Below, one piece after another: positions 53,901 to 62,240 of a stretch of 64,000 nt of DNA. The stretch is from an uncultured Eubacterium sp. GTDB lineage: Bacteria; Bacillota; Clostridia; Lachnospirales; Lachnospiraceae. Within the stretch, counting starts at the first letter, position 1. Every line of letters begins with the position of its first letter. A model generated the notes under the pieces. The model saw only the letters and a list, made by a program, of their open reading frames with translations, made no database searches and was not told the origin of the DNA. Made by a program: the position numbers and the translations under genes. The DNA lies in NCBI GenBank assembly GCA_910589665.1, contig CAJUTR010000003.1:1-64000 (forward strand), read 5' to 3'.

Positions 53901-54500
53901 ATGTGTCAGTACTTCGTTCCCAGCCGCATCGGTGATCGTGTGTCGGATCACGCCTTTTGGGGAATCATGATCCTGTTCGCATATATATTCCGTATCCATA
54001 AAAACTTCCCACGTTTTTCCGAGCTGTTTTGTGGAAAGGTATGTGCCGTTATGAGTCAGATGCGCGGCAGGGGAAGTGACGAGCCATACGTCGCGGTAAA
54101 TACCGGAACCGGGGTACCAGCGACTGTTTGGAAGATGATATTCATTGCGGATCAGCAATTCATTTTCCCCATCCTGCAAATGTTGTGTCAGGTCAACGAG
54201 GAATTCAGAATAGCCGTTTTTCCATGTGAAAATATGTTTTTGATTTAGATATACGGTCGTGTCCATGTAGACGCCTTCGAAAATAAGCCATATTTTTTCA
54301 GCACCGCTTCCGACGGATTCTCTCGTAATAGTTTTTTTATAACAGCTTACGGCCTCTTCATAGAGGTTTGTTGTATCATAGATCATCCAGTCATGGGGTA
54401 GATCGACGGGAGTCCATTCCCCGGTAGAAAATATTTGTTCCAAAGATACTTCCAGTGGGAATTTGCAGAAACACCAGTTATCGTTAAATAGTTGTTTCAT
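50994..54500 (-). CDS. Glycoside hydrolase family 2 (beta-galactosidase type)
   Basis: Enzyme of 1168 residues: a sugar-binding domain (1-150), an immunoglobulin-like domain (about 150-265), the TIM-barrel with the acid/base E383 in IWGIGNEI and the likely nucleophile E461 in FGSETCAT, then DUF4982-like and further beta domains to the end. There is no signal peptide, so it should cleave sugars taken up into the cell, probably beta-galactosides. No sugar transporter or regulator lies beside it. Its codon use looks like its neighbours. Confidence 0.92.
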   Translation of the reverse strand: MKQLFNDNWCFCKFPLEVSLEQIFSTGEWTPVDLPHDWMIYDTTNLYEEAVSCYKKTITRESVGSGAEKIWLIFEGVYMDTTVYLNQKHIFTWKNGYSEFLVDLTQHLQDGENELLIRNEYHLPNSRWYPGSGIYRDVWLVTSPAAHLTHNGTYLSTKQLGKTWEVFMDTEYICEQDHDSPKGVIRHTITDAAGNEVLTHERDIFLSREPAIDKQVMTVIDPHLWDTQTPYLYEITTELFIDGERMDSLSQHLGFRAISFDPDKGFFLNRKHVTIHGTCEHHVLGSLGAAMNKTALRRQLLMLKEMGVNSIRSAHNMPARHLLDLCDELGLLLYTESFDMWERTKTDYDYGNDFKEWWKTDLTSWVRQDRNHPCVFIWGIGNEIYDTYFDRGLEVANELHDAVRELDYRQNAYTALASNYIEWEAAQRTGDVVDLVGYNYLDKCYDEHHETYPHWNIFGSETCATVQSRGIYHFPLTNRLLTFDDLQCSSLGNCTTNWGAKNSEHAIIAHRDREFCFGQFVWSGFDYLGEPTPYFTKNSYFGQIDTAGFKKDSFYMFQSAWTDYREHPMVHLLPYWDFNEGQLIDVRIFSNAPSVELLYQGKSQGIVHIDHTHGTILSGDWQIPYGKGTITALAYDENGTVIAKDEQRSFGDPVSIRLTPDKTTMNADGEDLIFLTIDTLDEHHIPVANGRSRMHVSVCGAGRLIGLDNGDSTDLEQYKGTSRKLFSGKLLAVIAAKTEPGEISVHVSSPSLPDACLTLNAIPSQTRNGISCFMENTPSILSEETANEIPVRKIELTCHGSNRLDKETTSTTVTAKIYPENATYDDISFKAVTLNGVVSNAARIDWDHDTKTATVTASGDGEFRLCASCNNGSDHAEVISELEFEASGLGAASYDPYRLVPAIDYTSSSDDGLILSFQGGVYITGNTRTTITFEQIDFGDYGADEIHLPIFSFSDELALEVWQGIPDACDSSEAKTAVPAAPGTRSAGGECLLQQTYHAKSWYNHYQENVFSLSKRLKGIQTITIVVYPEIKMSLQGFYFTKIEKAYARLLASDSMAVTGDMFTRDGDAIREIGNNVTIEYKDLHFSEQGFHAMTICGRSHIEMNTIHVRFTPADGTGETINQVIDVPYSEETTILRFPLQPVSGDYDLNLIFLPGCKFDLEWLQFEE

Positions 54501-54543
54501 TATATGTTATCCTCCATTTGCGTAAGCATTTGTATAAAAAGTT

Positions 54544-54572
54544 TTGCACTTTACTTCGTATTATATTATACT
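54544..54572 (+). promoter_or_regulatory. Possible promoter of the GNAT-thiD operon
   Basis: TTGCAC (54544-54549), 17-bp spacer, TATACT (54567-54572), about 28 bases ahead of ATG 54601. Its -10 box is interleaved with that of the divergent GH2 promoter. Confidence 0.5.
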
Positions 54573-54588
54573 GTACATAAAGATTCAA
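54560..54588 (-). promoter_or_regulatory. Likely sigma-A promoter of the GH2 gene
   Basis: On the minus strand TTGAAT (54588-54583), 17-bp spacer, perfect TATAAT (54565-54560), about 52 bases upstream of the GH2 ATG. It overlaps the divergent promoter, so the two probably compete for polymerase. Confidence 0.6.
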
Positions 54589-54600
54589 GGAAAATATAAC

Positions 54601-55080
54601 ATGGGAATGGAGAAACGGATGCAGATCTGCAGATTGTATAAAAGACATCTGACAAAGATGCTCGATCTTGTCAGGCATGTCTTTGACGAGTGCGACAGGA
54701 AAGACTATGAGGAGCAGGGGATCCGGACATTTGAATATTTTATCCGCCGGGAGAATATGGAACAGTATATGGAGTCCGGGGATATGGTGTTTTTTGGGGC
54801 GTATGTGTCCAGCCAGCTCGTGGGAGTCGTGGCCATGCGCAATGGGGTTCACATAAGCCTGTTATTTGTAGATAAGGAATATCAGCGGAAGGGTGTGGCA
54901 AAATGTCTTGTGAGGAGGGCTGCGGCGTATAGTCTGCAACAGGATCCCGCCTTAAAGCATATTACGGTCAACGCCTCGCCAAACGGAGTGCCAGCTTATC
55001 TGGCGATGGGATTTTACCCATTGTCGGCAGAACAGAAAAAAGAGGGAATGAGGTTTACACCTATGAGGATTGATTTATAA
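54601..55080 (+). CDS. GNAT family acetyltransferase
   Basis: Protein of 159 residues with the acetyl-CoA loop in YQRKGVAKCLV (about 100-110) and a C-terminal VPAYLAMGFYP typical of the fold. Substrate unknown. AAGGAAA lies before ATG 54601. It is followed after 21 bases by thiD. Confidence 0.88.
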   Translation: MGMEKRMQICRLYKRHLTKMLDLVRHVFDECDRKDYEEQGIRTFEYFIRRENMEQYMESGDMVFFGAYVSSQLVGVVAMRNGVHISLLFVDKEYQRKGVAKCLVRRAAAYSLQQDPALKHITVNASPNGVPAYLAMGFYPLSAEQKKEGMRFTPMRIDL

Positions 55081-55101
55081 AAAGTTGAGAAATGAGGGAA
55101 A

Positions 55102-55905
55102 ATGGTGAAGACAGTATTATCAGTTGCCGGATCCGATTGCAGCGGCGGTGCCGGTATCCAGGCAGATTTAAAGACGATCGGGGCACTTGGCCTCTATGGG
55201 ATGAGTGCGGTCACGGCAATCACTGTTCAAAATACGTGCGGGGTTTATCGTACGGAACCAGTGCCATCTGGTCTTGTTGAGGAACAGATGCGGGCGGTTT
55301 TTCAGGATATAAGGCCGGATGCGGTAAAGATCGGTATGGTGGGAACCAGCGGGAATATCCGCGCCATCGTATCGGTATTAAAGGAGTATCGCCCAGCAGC
55401 CGTTCTGGATCCGGTCATGGTTTCTACGAGTGGGAGAGAACTATTGGATCAGGAAGCATCGGCGATTCTGACAGAAGAGCTATTTCCCCTCGTCACCGTC
55501 ATTACGCCGAACCTGCCAGAGGCGGAATGTTTATGGGGCAGCTGTATTTCGTGTGAAACGCAGCGGGAACAGGCAGCAGAATGGATGGCGCGAAAATACC
55601 AGTGTTCGGTGCTGGTGAAAGGAGGTCATGCTGCCGGAGGCGCAGATGATCTTCTATACGATCGTCAGTCTGGACGGACGATCTGGTACCGGGCAGAGAG
55701 AGCGGATGCGGAAAACACACATGGGACGGGGTGTACGCTCTCTTCGGCGATCGCCTGCGGACTGGCACGGGGAAGGTCGCTGGAAGACAGCGTATGGGAG
55801 GCAAAGCAATATGTGGCGGGCGCGATCCGGGACGGACTGGATCTCGGAAAAGGAAATGGCCCGCTCAATCACTTTTATCAAAGGAGAGTACAAAACATTG
55901 AATGA
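55102..55905 (+). CDS. thiD: Hydroxymethylpyrimidine (phosphomethylpyrimidine) kinase
   Basis: Enzyme of 267 residues that phosphorylates HMP and HMP-phosphate for thiamine synthesis. The start VAGSDCSGGAGIQADLKT and the anion hole HGTGCTLSSAIA are diagnostic. GAGGG precedes the ATG. No TPP riboswitch is present and no other thi genes lie nearby, so it may act in salvage. Confidence 0.94.
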   Translation: MVKTVLSVAGSDCSGGAGIQADLKTIGALGLYGMSAVTAITVQNTCGVYRTEPVPSGLVEEQMRAVFQDIRPDAVKIGMVGTSGNIRAIVSVLKEYRPAAVLDPVMVSTSGRELLDQEASAILTEELFPLVTVITPNLPEAECLWGSCISCETQREQAAEWMARKYQCSVLVKGGHAAGGADDLLYDRQSGRTIWYRAERADAENTHGTGCTLSSAIACGLARGRSLEDSVWEAKQYVAGAIRDGLDLGKGNGPLNHFYQRRVQNIE

Positions 55906-56656
55906 CAAGAAGAAGACGTCCCTCGAAGAGGGTGCATTTATATACCAAAAGCGGGATGAAACGGAATCGGAAAAAAGAAAATGGAGCCGCATGAGCCGCG
56001 CGCAGAAATGGGTTCATTTTAAAACCTATTATCTGCGACTGACGGCGGCTGGCTGTCTCGTACTGGCGCTGATCGGATTTTTTATCTATCATGACGTGAT
56101 ACAGAAAACGGATGTTGTGTACCAGTGCGCGCTTGTCAATGAAAGAGCGACGGAAATCCCGATCAGTATGTTTGCGGATGGTTTTATGCAGTCGATGGAT
56201 ATGGATCCCTCGAAGAATAAAGCGTCTTTTTATTTGTATTATACCGATACGGAACTTGCAAAAGAAGTAGGCGCGGTCGTATCATCGGATCTCACGCGTC
56301 TCTCATCCATGATCTATGCGTCCAAACTGGATACGATGATCGCCGGCCAGGAGGATTTTGACGGATATTTGGACAACGGATGTTTTACGGATCTCGCGGA
56401 ATTTCTGACAGAAGAGGAGAGGAAGGCGTATGAGGACAGGCTCTATATACCAGATGTGCCAGAAAACACCGAAAAACATCCTTTTGGAGTGTATTTGGAT
56501 CAAAGCAGTGTTTACCGGCAGATTTTTGAAGGCGGAGGCGGCATTGTAGAAAAGCCGATCCTGGGCATAATCTTTAATTCAGAGAATAAGGAAATGTCGC
56601 GGAAATTTCTGCATTATCTGATGTCATCTTCCGGCGGGGAGACGGCAGGTAAATAG
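55898..56656 (+). CDS. Single-pass membrane protein of unknown function
   Basis: Protein of 252 residues: a charged cytoplasmic start (about 1-45), one membrane helix (about 48-68) and an extracytoplasmic domain with a mixed alpha/beta look (YLYYTDTELAKEVGAVV, LTEEERKAYEDRLYIP) that resembles part of a periplasmic binding fold. It starts at TTG 55898, eight bases before the thiD stop and eleven after AAGGAG, so it is coupled to thiD. No family recognised. Confidence 0.7.
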   Translation: MNDKKKTSLEEGAFIYQKRDETESEKRKWSRMSRAQKWVHFKTYYLRLTAAGCLVLALIGFFIYHDVIQKTDVVYQCALVNERATEIPISMFADGFMQSMDMDPSKNKASFYLYYTDTELAKEVGAVVSSDLTRLSSMIYASKLDTMIAGQEDFDGYLDNGCFTDLAEFLTEEERKAYEDRLYIPDVPENTEKHPFGVYLDQSSVYRQIFEGGGGIVEKPILGIIFNSENKEMSRKFLHYLMSSSGGETAGK

Positions 56657-56676
56657 ATGAAAGGAACCGTATAGTT

Positions 56677-56714
56677 AAAAAAAGAAGAATTCGTTCCGCG
56701 GATTCTTCTTTTTT
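56677..56714 (+). terminator. Terminator after the thiD operon
   Basis: A-rich arm with AAAGAAGAAT (ending 56690) pairs with ATTCTTCTTT (56702-56711), followed by more T to 56714; about 11-base loop. Strong U-tract. Confidence 0.8.
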
Positions 56715-56778
56715 GTGGACATTTTGACAGGACGGAGTAAGATTGTTTTTGTTATGAAAGAGGAAAAAGGGGGCGGTT

Positions 56779-57300
56779 GTGATCAAGAATAGTCATATGG
56801 AGTGGGTGGAAATGTTATTTCAAAAATACAGCGATATGGTATTCCGAACCGGTGTTATATATTTGAAAAGCGAACAGGAAGCGTATGACATTGTACAGGA
56901 AGTATTTTTGAAATTATTAAACCATCTCAGGCAGTTTAAGGATGAGGACCATGAGAAGGCGTGGATCCTGCGGGTGGCGATCAATTGCTGCAAGGATCTG
57001 TTGAAGAGCAGCTGGCGGAAAAAACGTATTTCATGGGACGAATACGAGGATGGTGGGGAATCGTATATACGGGGATGGGAGGATGATGGCGGACGGGAGC
57101 TGGAAACAAAACATATGGTGTTAGATGCGATCCGAAACCTGCCAGCGATGTATCGAGAGGTCATATATTTGTTTTACTATGAGGAATATACAGCGGAAGA
57201 AATCGGCCGTCTCATACACAAAAATGCCTCCACGATCCGCTCGCGCCTGCAAAAGGCAAGAGAGTTATTGAGAATAGAGATAAAGGGGGAATGGATATGA
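56779..57300 (+). CDS. ECF-type RNA polymerase sigma factor
   Basis: Sigma-70 family protein of 173 residues. Region 2 covers about 10-75 (YDIVQEVFLKLL) and region 4 about 115-165 (LPAMYREVIYLFYYEEYTAE, helix-turn-helix to RSRLQKAREL). GTG 56779 follows AAAGGGGG; ATG 56797 is an alternative. Its stop overlaps the next start as ATGA, the usual coupling of ECF sigma and anti-sigma genes. Confidence 0.93.
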   Translation: MIKNSHMEWVEMLFQKYSDMVFRTGVIYLKSEQEAYDIVQEVFLKLLNHLRQFKDEDHEKAWILRVAINCCKDLLKSSWRKKRISWDEYEDGGESYIRGWEDDGGRELETKHMVLDAIRNLPAMYREVIYLFYYEEYTAEEIGRLIHKNASTIRSRLQKARELLRIEIKGEWI

Positions 57301-58704
57301 ATGAAAAGCAGGTGAAAGACGCGATGGAGGAGATCAGGCTGTCCGCAGCAAAAAAGGAAGAACTTTGGGAAACGATCGCAAAGCAGAGGGTTTATCAGAA
57401 AAATAAGCGCAGGAAAAGGGCCGTTGCCGCGGCAGCCATTTTCATTTTGTTTCTCATTCCGACCGGAGTTTATGCGGCGGGACGGTTTTCGTGGATCTGG
57501 GAAAAGGATCAGCAGAAGAATGGGCAGCTGGATGAACGGTTTCGGCCGGAACAAGGATGTACCGAAGCGGGGGGATTCCGTTTTTGTGTCGAACAGGCGT
57601 GGTGTGATGGTAAGATGGGGATTTCGTTTATCTATATGTCTGTAACGGATGTGTCAGGCGAGGGACGGGATCCGGCGGAATACGAGGGCGAGGATGAAAC
57701 CGATTCCCGTCCGGGGCGTTGCTGGTTTCATATCGGAATGAAGGCGAGTACGATCGGCCAGCTCACTTATGACAAAGAGCACTCCACGCCACAGACCGCT
57801 TACTACTTTGTGGAAGCGGAGGCGTCAGAAGACAGTGATGCGCGGGATATGAGGACAGTGAAGATCGAGATTGGGAAGACGGAAAAAGGCGAGGGGGGAG
57901 CGATAAAAAGTTCCCACATCGACGAGAAAACCATTACGTTATCCAATGTATCTCAGCTGCCGGTGCTGAGGACAGGGCGGGGATAAAAAGACCAAAGCAT
58001 CCGTACAGAAAATAAACGTAGAAGGAACACCGGTCTGTACGGATGTGGTTTCCTATGAAGGATATTCCGCAGGGATTGCAGGTCTCACGGCGTATGGAAA
58101 TACGCTGATCGTGGAGGGGGAGTATGCCGATACGCCTTATGCCAATGCTCCTGTGCACACAGACTTTATCGATATACGGGATGGCAGCCGGAAGCAGGAC
58201 GTATTGTATGATCCTGCCAAAAACTTTACTTATCGTATTGATCTGGTGTGTAAGCAGGGAAACGAGGTGATATATAGTGATAAAGGTAAATGCTTTTCCC
58301 TTGATGTAAAGTCAGGAGAAGAAAAGCCTCTGACACAGTATGAAACAGCCTACGGTTGTTCATCTTCCATGGAAGGAGATTATTGGTATGCTTGCAATTG
58401 GGAGGAATGCAGGGAAAAAAATAAGTATGAAGATTATGGCGTTGACGTCCTTGACAAAAACGGGAAAAAGATCGCAGATATTCCGTTGAAGGAGGAAATG
58501 GAGTGGCATTTTGGCGATGAGTCTTATGCCTTTGCAATCGGGTTTTCCGAAGGGAACTATATGGTGTATATGTTGGAAAAGGAACCGCTGCTCAGTGGCG
58601 GTGCGGAGTGGAAACAAGTATTAACTGTGTTCGGTGACGGTGAGGATGAAGAGGAAGATGAGGGGGCGTATGAGGATGGAAGCGAAGAGGATTTTATGGA
58701 GTAA
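57297..58704 (+). pseudogene. DUF4179 membrane protein (likely anti-sigma), frameshifted
   Basis: The first frame (57297-57986) encodes a helical cytoplasmic start, a membrane helix (about 43-62, AAAIFILFLIPTGVYAA) and the beginning of a DUF4179 extracytoplasmic domain, then stops. A second frame, open from 57970 to 58704, continues the domain (KTKASVQKINVEGTPVC onward) and ends in an acidic tail. Removing one G from the GGGG run at 57979-57982 joins both into 468 residues. The second part has no ribosome site of its own. DUF4179 proteins next to ECF sigma factors act as anti-sigma or sensor proteins. Confidence 0.75.
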
Positions 58705-60740
58705 AGAAAGTATTGTATTGTTTTTGTTATTTTTTGTGGTGAATACCGGCTTGTTTTATCATCACTCCGTGCGCGGTTATGTGCCGTTAGATGAGGACGA
58801 GATCCAAAGGGTAGATTACTCCCGAAAACTGGATGAGATCCGATCGCAGATCGCGGGATGGGAGGGAGTACCCATTTTCCAGCATACGGATCATGCGCGG
58901 GAAGATGAGAAAATGATGCGTGACTACGGTAGGCTTGCATCTGTCAGCGGTATGACGCACCGGTCGGAAGGCATCTGCCTCTGGTTCGCCAGTTCCATGC
59001 CCCATTATTTCACGCTGCTCTTTTGCATCTGGCTTGTGTTTGTTACGTTTGAAACGGAAAAAAGAGGATTGTTCCCGCTTGTTTATGCTTCTGGAAGAGG
59101 CCGGCTGCCGCTTGCGTTTAAAAGGCTGCGCATCTATTTAGCGGCAGCTCTCGGTGGCAGCGTACTGTATCAGTGGCCCCTGCTCGTTATCGCCTGCCTG
59201 AAAGCGGGAAATCATTCTGCCCTGTGGCAGCCAGTACAATATGTATCCGGATTGGAAAACTGCATCCTGCCGGTGAATGGCATGACCTTTGTGCTGATCG
59301 TAACTGTAATATCGGCATTTGGAATCTTTGTGGTCCTGCTTCTGTTTTGGATGTTTTTGCTCCTGATCCACAACCAGAAGATTGCGTTAACGGTATGCGG
59401 CTTATTGTTTGCGGCTGCATATTTTTTTTTCCAGTGGATTCCGGAGCAGAGCCGCTTTAGCCTGCTCAAATACATCAATATCATGACGATGCTGGATCTG
59501 AATCCATTGTTTGCCAGATACCGGCTGTATTCGGTGGGGCCGTTTGTGCTGGAACGTACCGAGTGTGTCTGCCTGGCTGTTTTTTTCCTGGCTGGCGTGC
59601 TGTCTGTCCTCTGTCTTTTTTGTTCTGTCAGACGGCGCCCGTTTTATCAGAAGCATAGGATCGAGCGGTTGATCGAATACACGCTCTGCCGTATGCGCGC
59701 CGCACTTTGCCATATGCCGGGCCGTTGTTTTGAATGGTATAAGCTTGCTCGTGCCGCAAAGGGGATTGTTCGTGATCGTATTTTTTGCGGCCGTTCTGAT
59801 GCGGGAGGTATGGCAGCCAATGTCTGCCGCGCAGCAGATCACGCTCGGGAGCAGGGGAGAATACATGGCTGATTTTTATGAGGAATGGGAGGGACCCGTG
59901 ACCGAGGAGGTGCGGCAAGAGATAAAGGCGAGGGAGAAGCAGCTGGCGATGCTCGTGGAACAGGGAAATCCGATCGCGGAATATTATGAGAAGGGCCTTC
60001 AGGTCGTTTATGAGAGAATGGATCATATTGAGAGGAACAAGGAAAAGGAACTATGGCTCGTCAATCCGAGCGGGTACGAATATATACTCGGGAGCAAGGG
60101 AGAGGAGCGCAGCATGCAGGCCTCGGTGCTCGTTCTCTTATGTCTGGCAGCGCTCATAGCGGGGATCGTTACGTTCGAAAAAAAATCGGGGACGGAATAC
60201 GTGCTGCGGACGACCCGATATGGACGGAACCGCCTGCGAAAGAGAAAATACGCGATGGTTCTTGTTTTGACCGTATCATTTTGGGCGATCCTGAATGGAA
60301 TGGAAATGTATCATGTCCAGCAAACATATCCGTTAGGCGGATTCCCAGCTCCTGTAGAAAGCCTGCCCTTTATGAAACATCTGCCATTTGCTGTATCGAT
60401 CGGGCAGTACTGCCTGCTCGTTTATGGTATCCGGCTGTTATGGCTCCTTTTACTGTCCTTTTTGTACGTTGAGGCTGCCAACTGGTGCCGAAGTCAGGAA
60501 ATCGGCATCTTACTCTGTTCGATTACGCTGCTTCCCTCCATATTAGATCTGATGGGAATGGAGCTGGTGTCCCCATTTTCAATCACAAAACTGATCCATG
60601 TTTCCCGTTTTTTCCGGCAGGGATATGGCGGTATAGCCAAACAGGCAGCAGCTTTTGTTTTGATCCTGTTCGTATTAGTTGCCAGCGCCGCCGTCCGGAA
60701 CAAGCGCAAATCAAAGACACCATATCACAGGAAACGGTAA
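58676..60740 (+). pseudogene. Tandem ABC-2-like membrane protein, frameshifted
   Basis: First frame (58676-59872): a membrane helix, an extracytoplasmic loop (about 35-105), then five to six helices. Second frame (open from 59730 to 60740) repeats that layout: helix, loop with VRQEIKAREKQLAMLVEQGNP, several helices, and a basic end. Deleting one G of the GGGG run at 59761-59764 joins them into 687 residues. The break lies exactly where the second half begins. AGGGGG lies nine bases before ATG 58676, inside the preceding gene. No ATPase is adjacent. Confidence 0.7.
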
Positions 60741-60982
60741 ATGATGGCGGCGATCACGATCCCGATAATGCTGGCGATCGTAAATTTGATTTTTAGCCCA
60801 AAAGTCAGGATGAGAACACCGAGATCTAATGTCAGCGGCGTGTCCAGTCCGAAGGTCTGCCCGAAGGAGAGCCAGGAGAGGGCGGAGACGCCGCTGGTGA
60901 GATGGGCGATAAAGCTGCCAAGTACGATCCCTGCCAAAAGGAGCAGGAATAACGACCATGTATTTTTTCCGGTTCTAGCCAT
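60725..60982 (-). CDS. DUF4321 small membrane protein
   Basis: Protein of 85 residues with two membrane helices (about 8-28 and 58-82) and the DUF4321 layout (LLLLAGIVLGSFIAHL, then a short loop, then GLKIKFTIASIIGI). GGAGG lies eight bases before ATG 60982; in-frame starts further upstream overlap a hairpin. Function unknown. It overlaps the end of the convergent permease gene by 16 bases. Confidence 0.85.
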   Translation of the reverse strand: MARTGKNTWSLFLLLLAGIVLGSFIAHLTSGVSALSWLSFGQTFGLDTPLTLDLGVLILTFGLKIKFTIASIIGIVIAAIIYRFL

Positions 60983-61000
60983 AAGTTCCTCCATTTCTGT

Positions 61001-61021
61001 AAAGCGGGTCCTGCCCGCTTT
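61001..61021. repeat. GC-rich hairpin in the DUF4321 leader
   Basis: AAAGCGGG (61001-61008) and CCCGCTTT (61014-61021) form a perfect 8-bp stem with a five-base loop, 18 bases upstream of the DUF4321 start codon and close to its ribosome site. It may control translation, or end plus-strand transcripts from the permease gene. Confidence 0.5.
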
Positions 61022-61094
61022 TCTATATGCGAATACTCGTATTTGATCAGGGTATGTTTCACCCATCTAACATAATAAACGAAAAATGGAAAAA

Positions 61095-61135
61095 ATTCAA
61101 CAAAGAAAAAAGGAAATTCCTCTTTCGCGTTGAAT
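61095..61135. repeat. Long imperfect hairpin upstream of dgt
   Basis: ATTCAAC (61095-61101) pairs with GTTGAAT (61129-61135); inner AAAGA/TCTTT and AGGAA/TTCCT pairings extend the stem. It lies about 45 bases ahead of dgt. No clear promoter was found between the two. Confidence 0.45.
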
Positions 61136-61181
61136 TGTTTAAATGTAGAGGTATTTCTTTTGAGTGGAAAGGATTACATAC

Positions 61182-62192
61182 ATGACGTTACGAGAGGAAT
61201 TTGAAAAGCGGGAGCATGATATTTTTAGTCCATTTGCGGCGTTCAGCGACAGCTCGCGGGGAAGGGATTTTTATGAGGAACCGTGTGACCTGAGGACGAT
61301 CTACCAGAGAGACCGGGACCGGATCCTGCACTCCAAGACATTTCGCAGGCTGAAAGGGAAAACACAGGTGTTCCTTGCCCCGGAGGGCGACCATTACCGG
61401 ACGAGGCTGACACATACGCTGGAGGTGTCCCAGAACGCCAGGACCGTAGCAAAAGCGCTGCGGCTCAATGAAGATCTGACCGAGGCGATCGCGCTCGGGC
61501 ACGACCTCGGGCACACACCGTTCGGACATGCAGGCGAGCGGGAATTGAACCGGATCTGCTCCGATGGATTCCATCACCAGCGGCAGAGCGTGCGGGTGGT
61601 GGAAAAAGTAGAAAAAAACGGAAAAGGACTGAATCTGACAAAAGAAGTACGCAATGGAATACTGAACCATTCGACGGCGGGATCGCCGGCGACGCTCGAA
61701 GGCAAGATCGTGCAGATCTGTGATAAGATCGCTTATGTCAATTCCGATATCGACGACGCGGTGCGCGGACGAGTGATCCGGGAAGAAGACCTTCCGGCGG
61801 AATGTATACGTGTTCTCGGCAGTTCGCTGAGGGAACGGCTGAATACGCTCATTCATGATATTGTGATCCACAGTATGGGGAAAGAGGATATTATCATGTC
61901 GGAGGAGACGAGCGAGGCGCTCCGGAAACTCCGCCAGTATATGTTTGAAAACGTCTATATCAATTCGGCGGCAAAGGCGCAGGAAGGCAAGGCGGAACGG
62001 ATGATCCGCCAGTTGTTTGAATATTATATGGAGCATGTGGAGCAGCTGCCGGAAGAGTATACGAGGATGGTGTGGGAGCAGGGGGAAACCGTGGAGCGTG
62101 TCGTCTGCGACTATATCGCGGGCATGACGGATCATTTTGCCGTCACCACGTTTCAGAATCTGATGGTGCCGTCAACATGGCAGGTGTACTGA
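61182..62192 (+). CDS. dgt: Deoxyguanosinetriphosphate triphosphohydrolase-like protein
   Basis: HD-domain phosphohydrolase of 336 residues that splits dNTPs into nucleoside and triphosphate. RLTHTLEV and GHDLGHTPFGHAGE carry the metal-binding HD residues. ATG 61182 follows GGAAAGGA; an in-frame GTG at 61164 is an alternative. It is followed by dnaG, a common Clostridial order (dgt-dnaG-rpoD). Confidence 0.94.
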   Translation: MTLREEFEKREHDIFSPFAAFSDSSRGRDFYEEPCDLRTIYQRDRDRILHSKTFRRLKGKTQVFLAPEGDHYRTRLTHTLEVSQNARTVAKALRLNEDLTEAIALGHDLGHTPFGHAGERELNRICSDGFHHQRQSVRVVEKVEKNGKGLNLTKEVRNGILNHSTAGSPATLEGKIVQICDKIAYVNSDIDDAVRGRVIREEDLPAECIRVLGSSLRERLNTLIHDIVIHSMGKEDIIMSEETSEALRKLRQYMFENVYINSAAKAQEGKAERMIRQLFEYYMEHVEQLPEEYTRMVWEQGETVERVVCDYIAGMTDHFAVTTFQNLMVPSTWQVY

Positions 62193-62240
62193 CACAGAGG
62201 GGCGTACGGCCAGCGTATGCAGCCAAACAGGAAGGTGGAC

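Noticed and set aside
54510..54535. cre-like site TTTGCGTAAGCA near the GH2 start
   Set aside because: It lacks the central CG symmetry and several fixed positions of the cre consensus.
55081..55101. TPP riboswitch ahead of thiD
   Set aside because: Only 21 bases separate thiD from the previous gene, and no THI-box-like sequence occurs there or upstream of the GNAT gene.
57960..58050. Programmed +1 ribosomal frameshift in the DUF4179 gene
   Set aside because: The bases before the TAA stop (CGG GGA) do not offer a convincing re-pairing site in the +1 frame, so mutation or sequencing error is simpler.
61188..62135. 315-residue minus-strand frame opposite dgt
   Set aside because: Antisense shadow of a conserved HD phosphohydrolase; no start signal and no recognisable domain.
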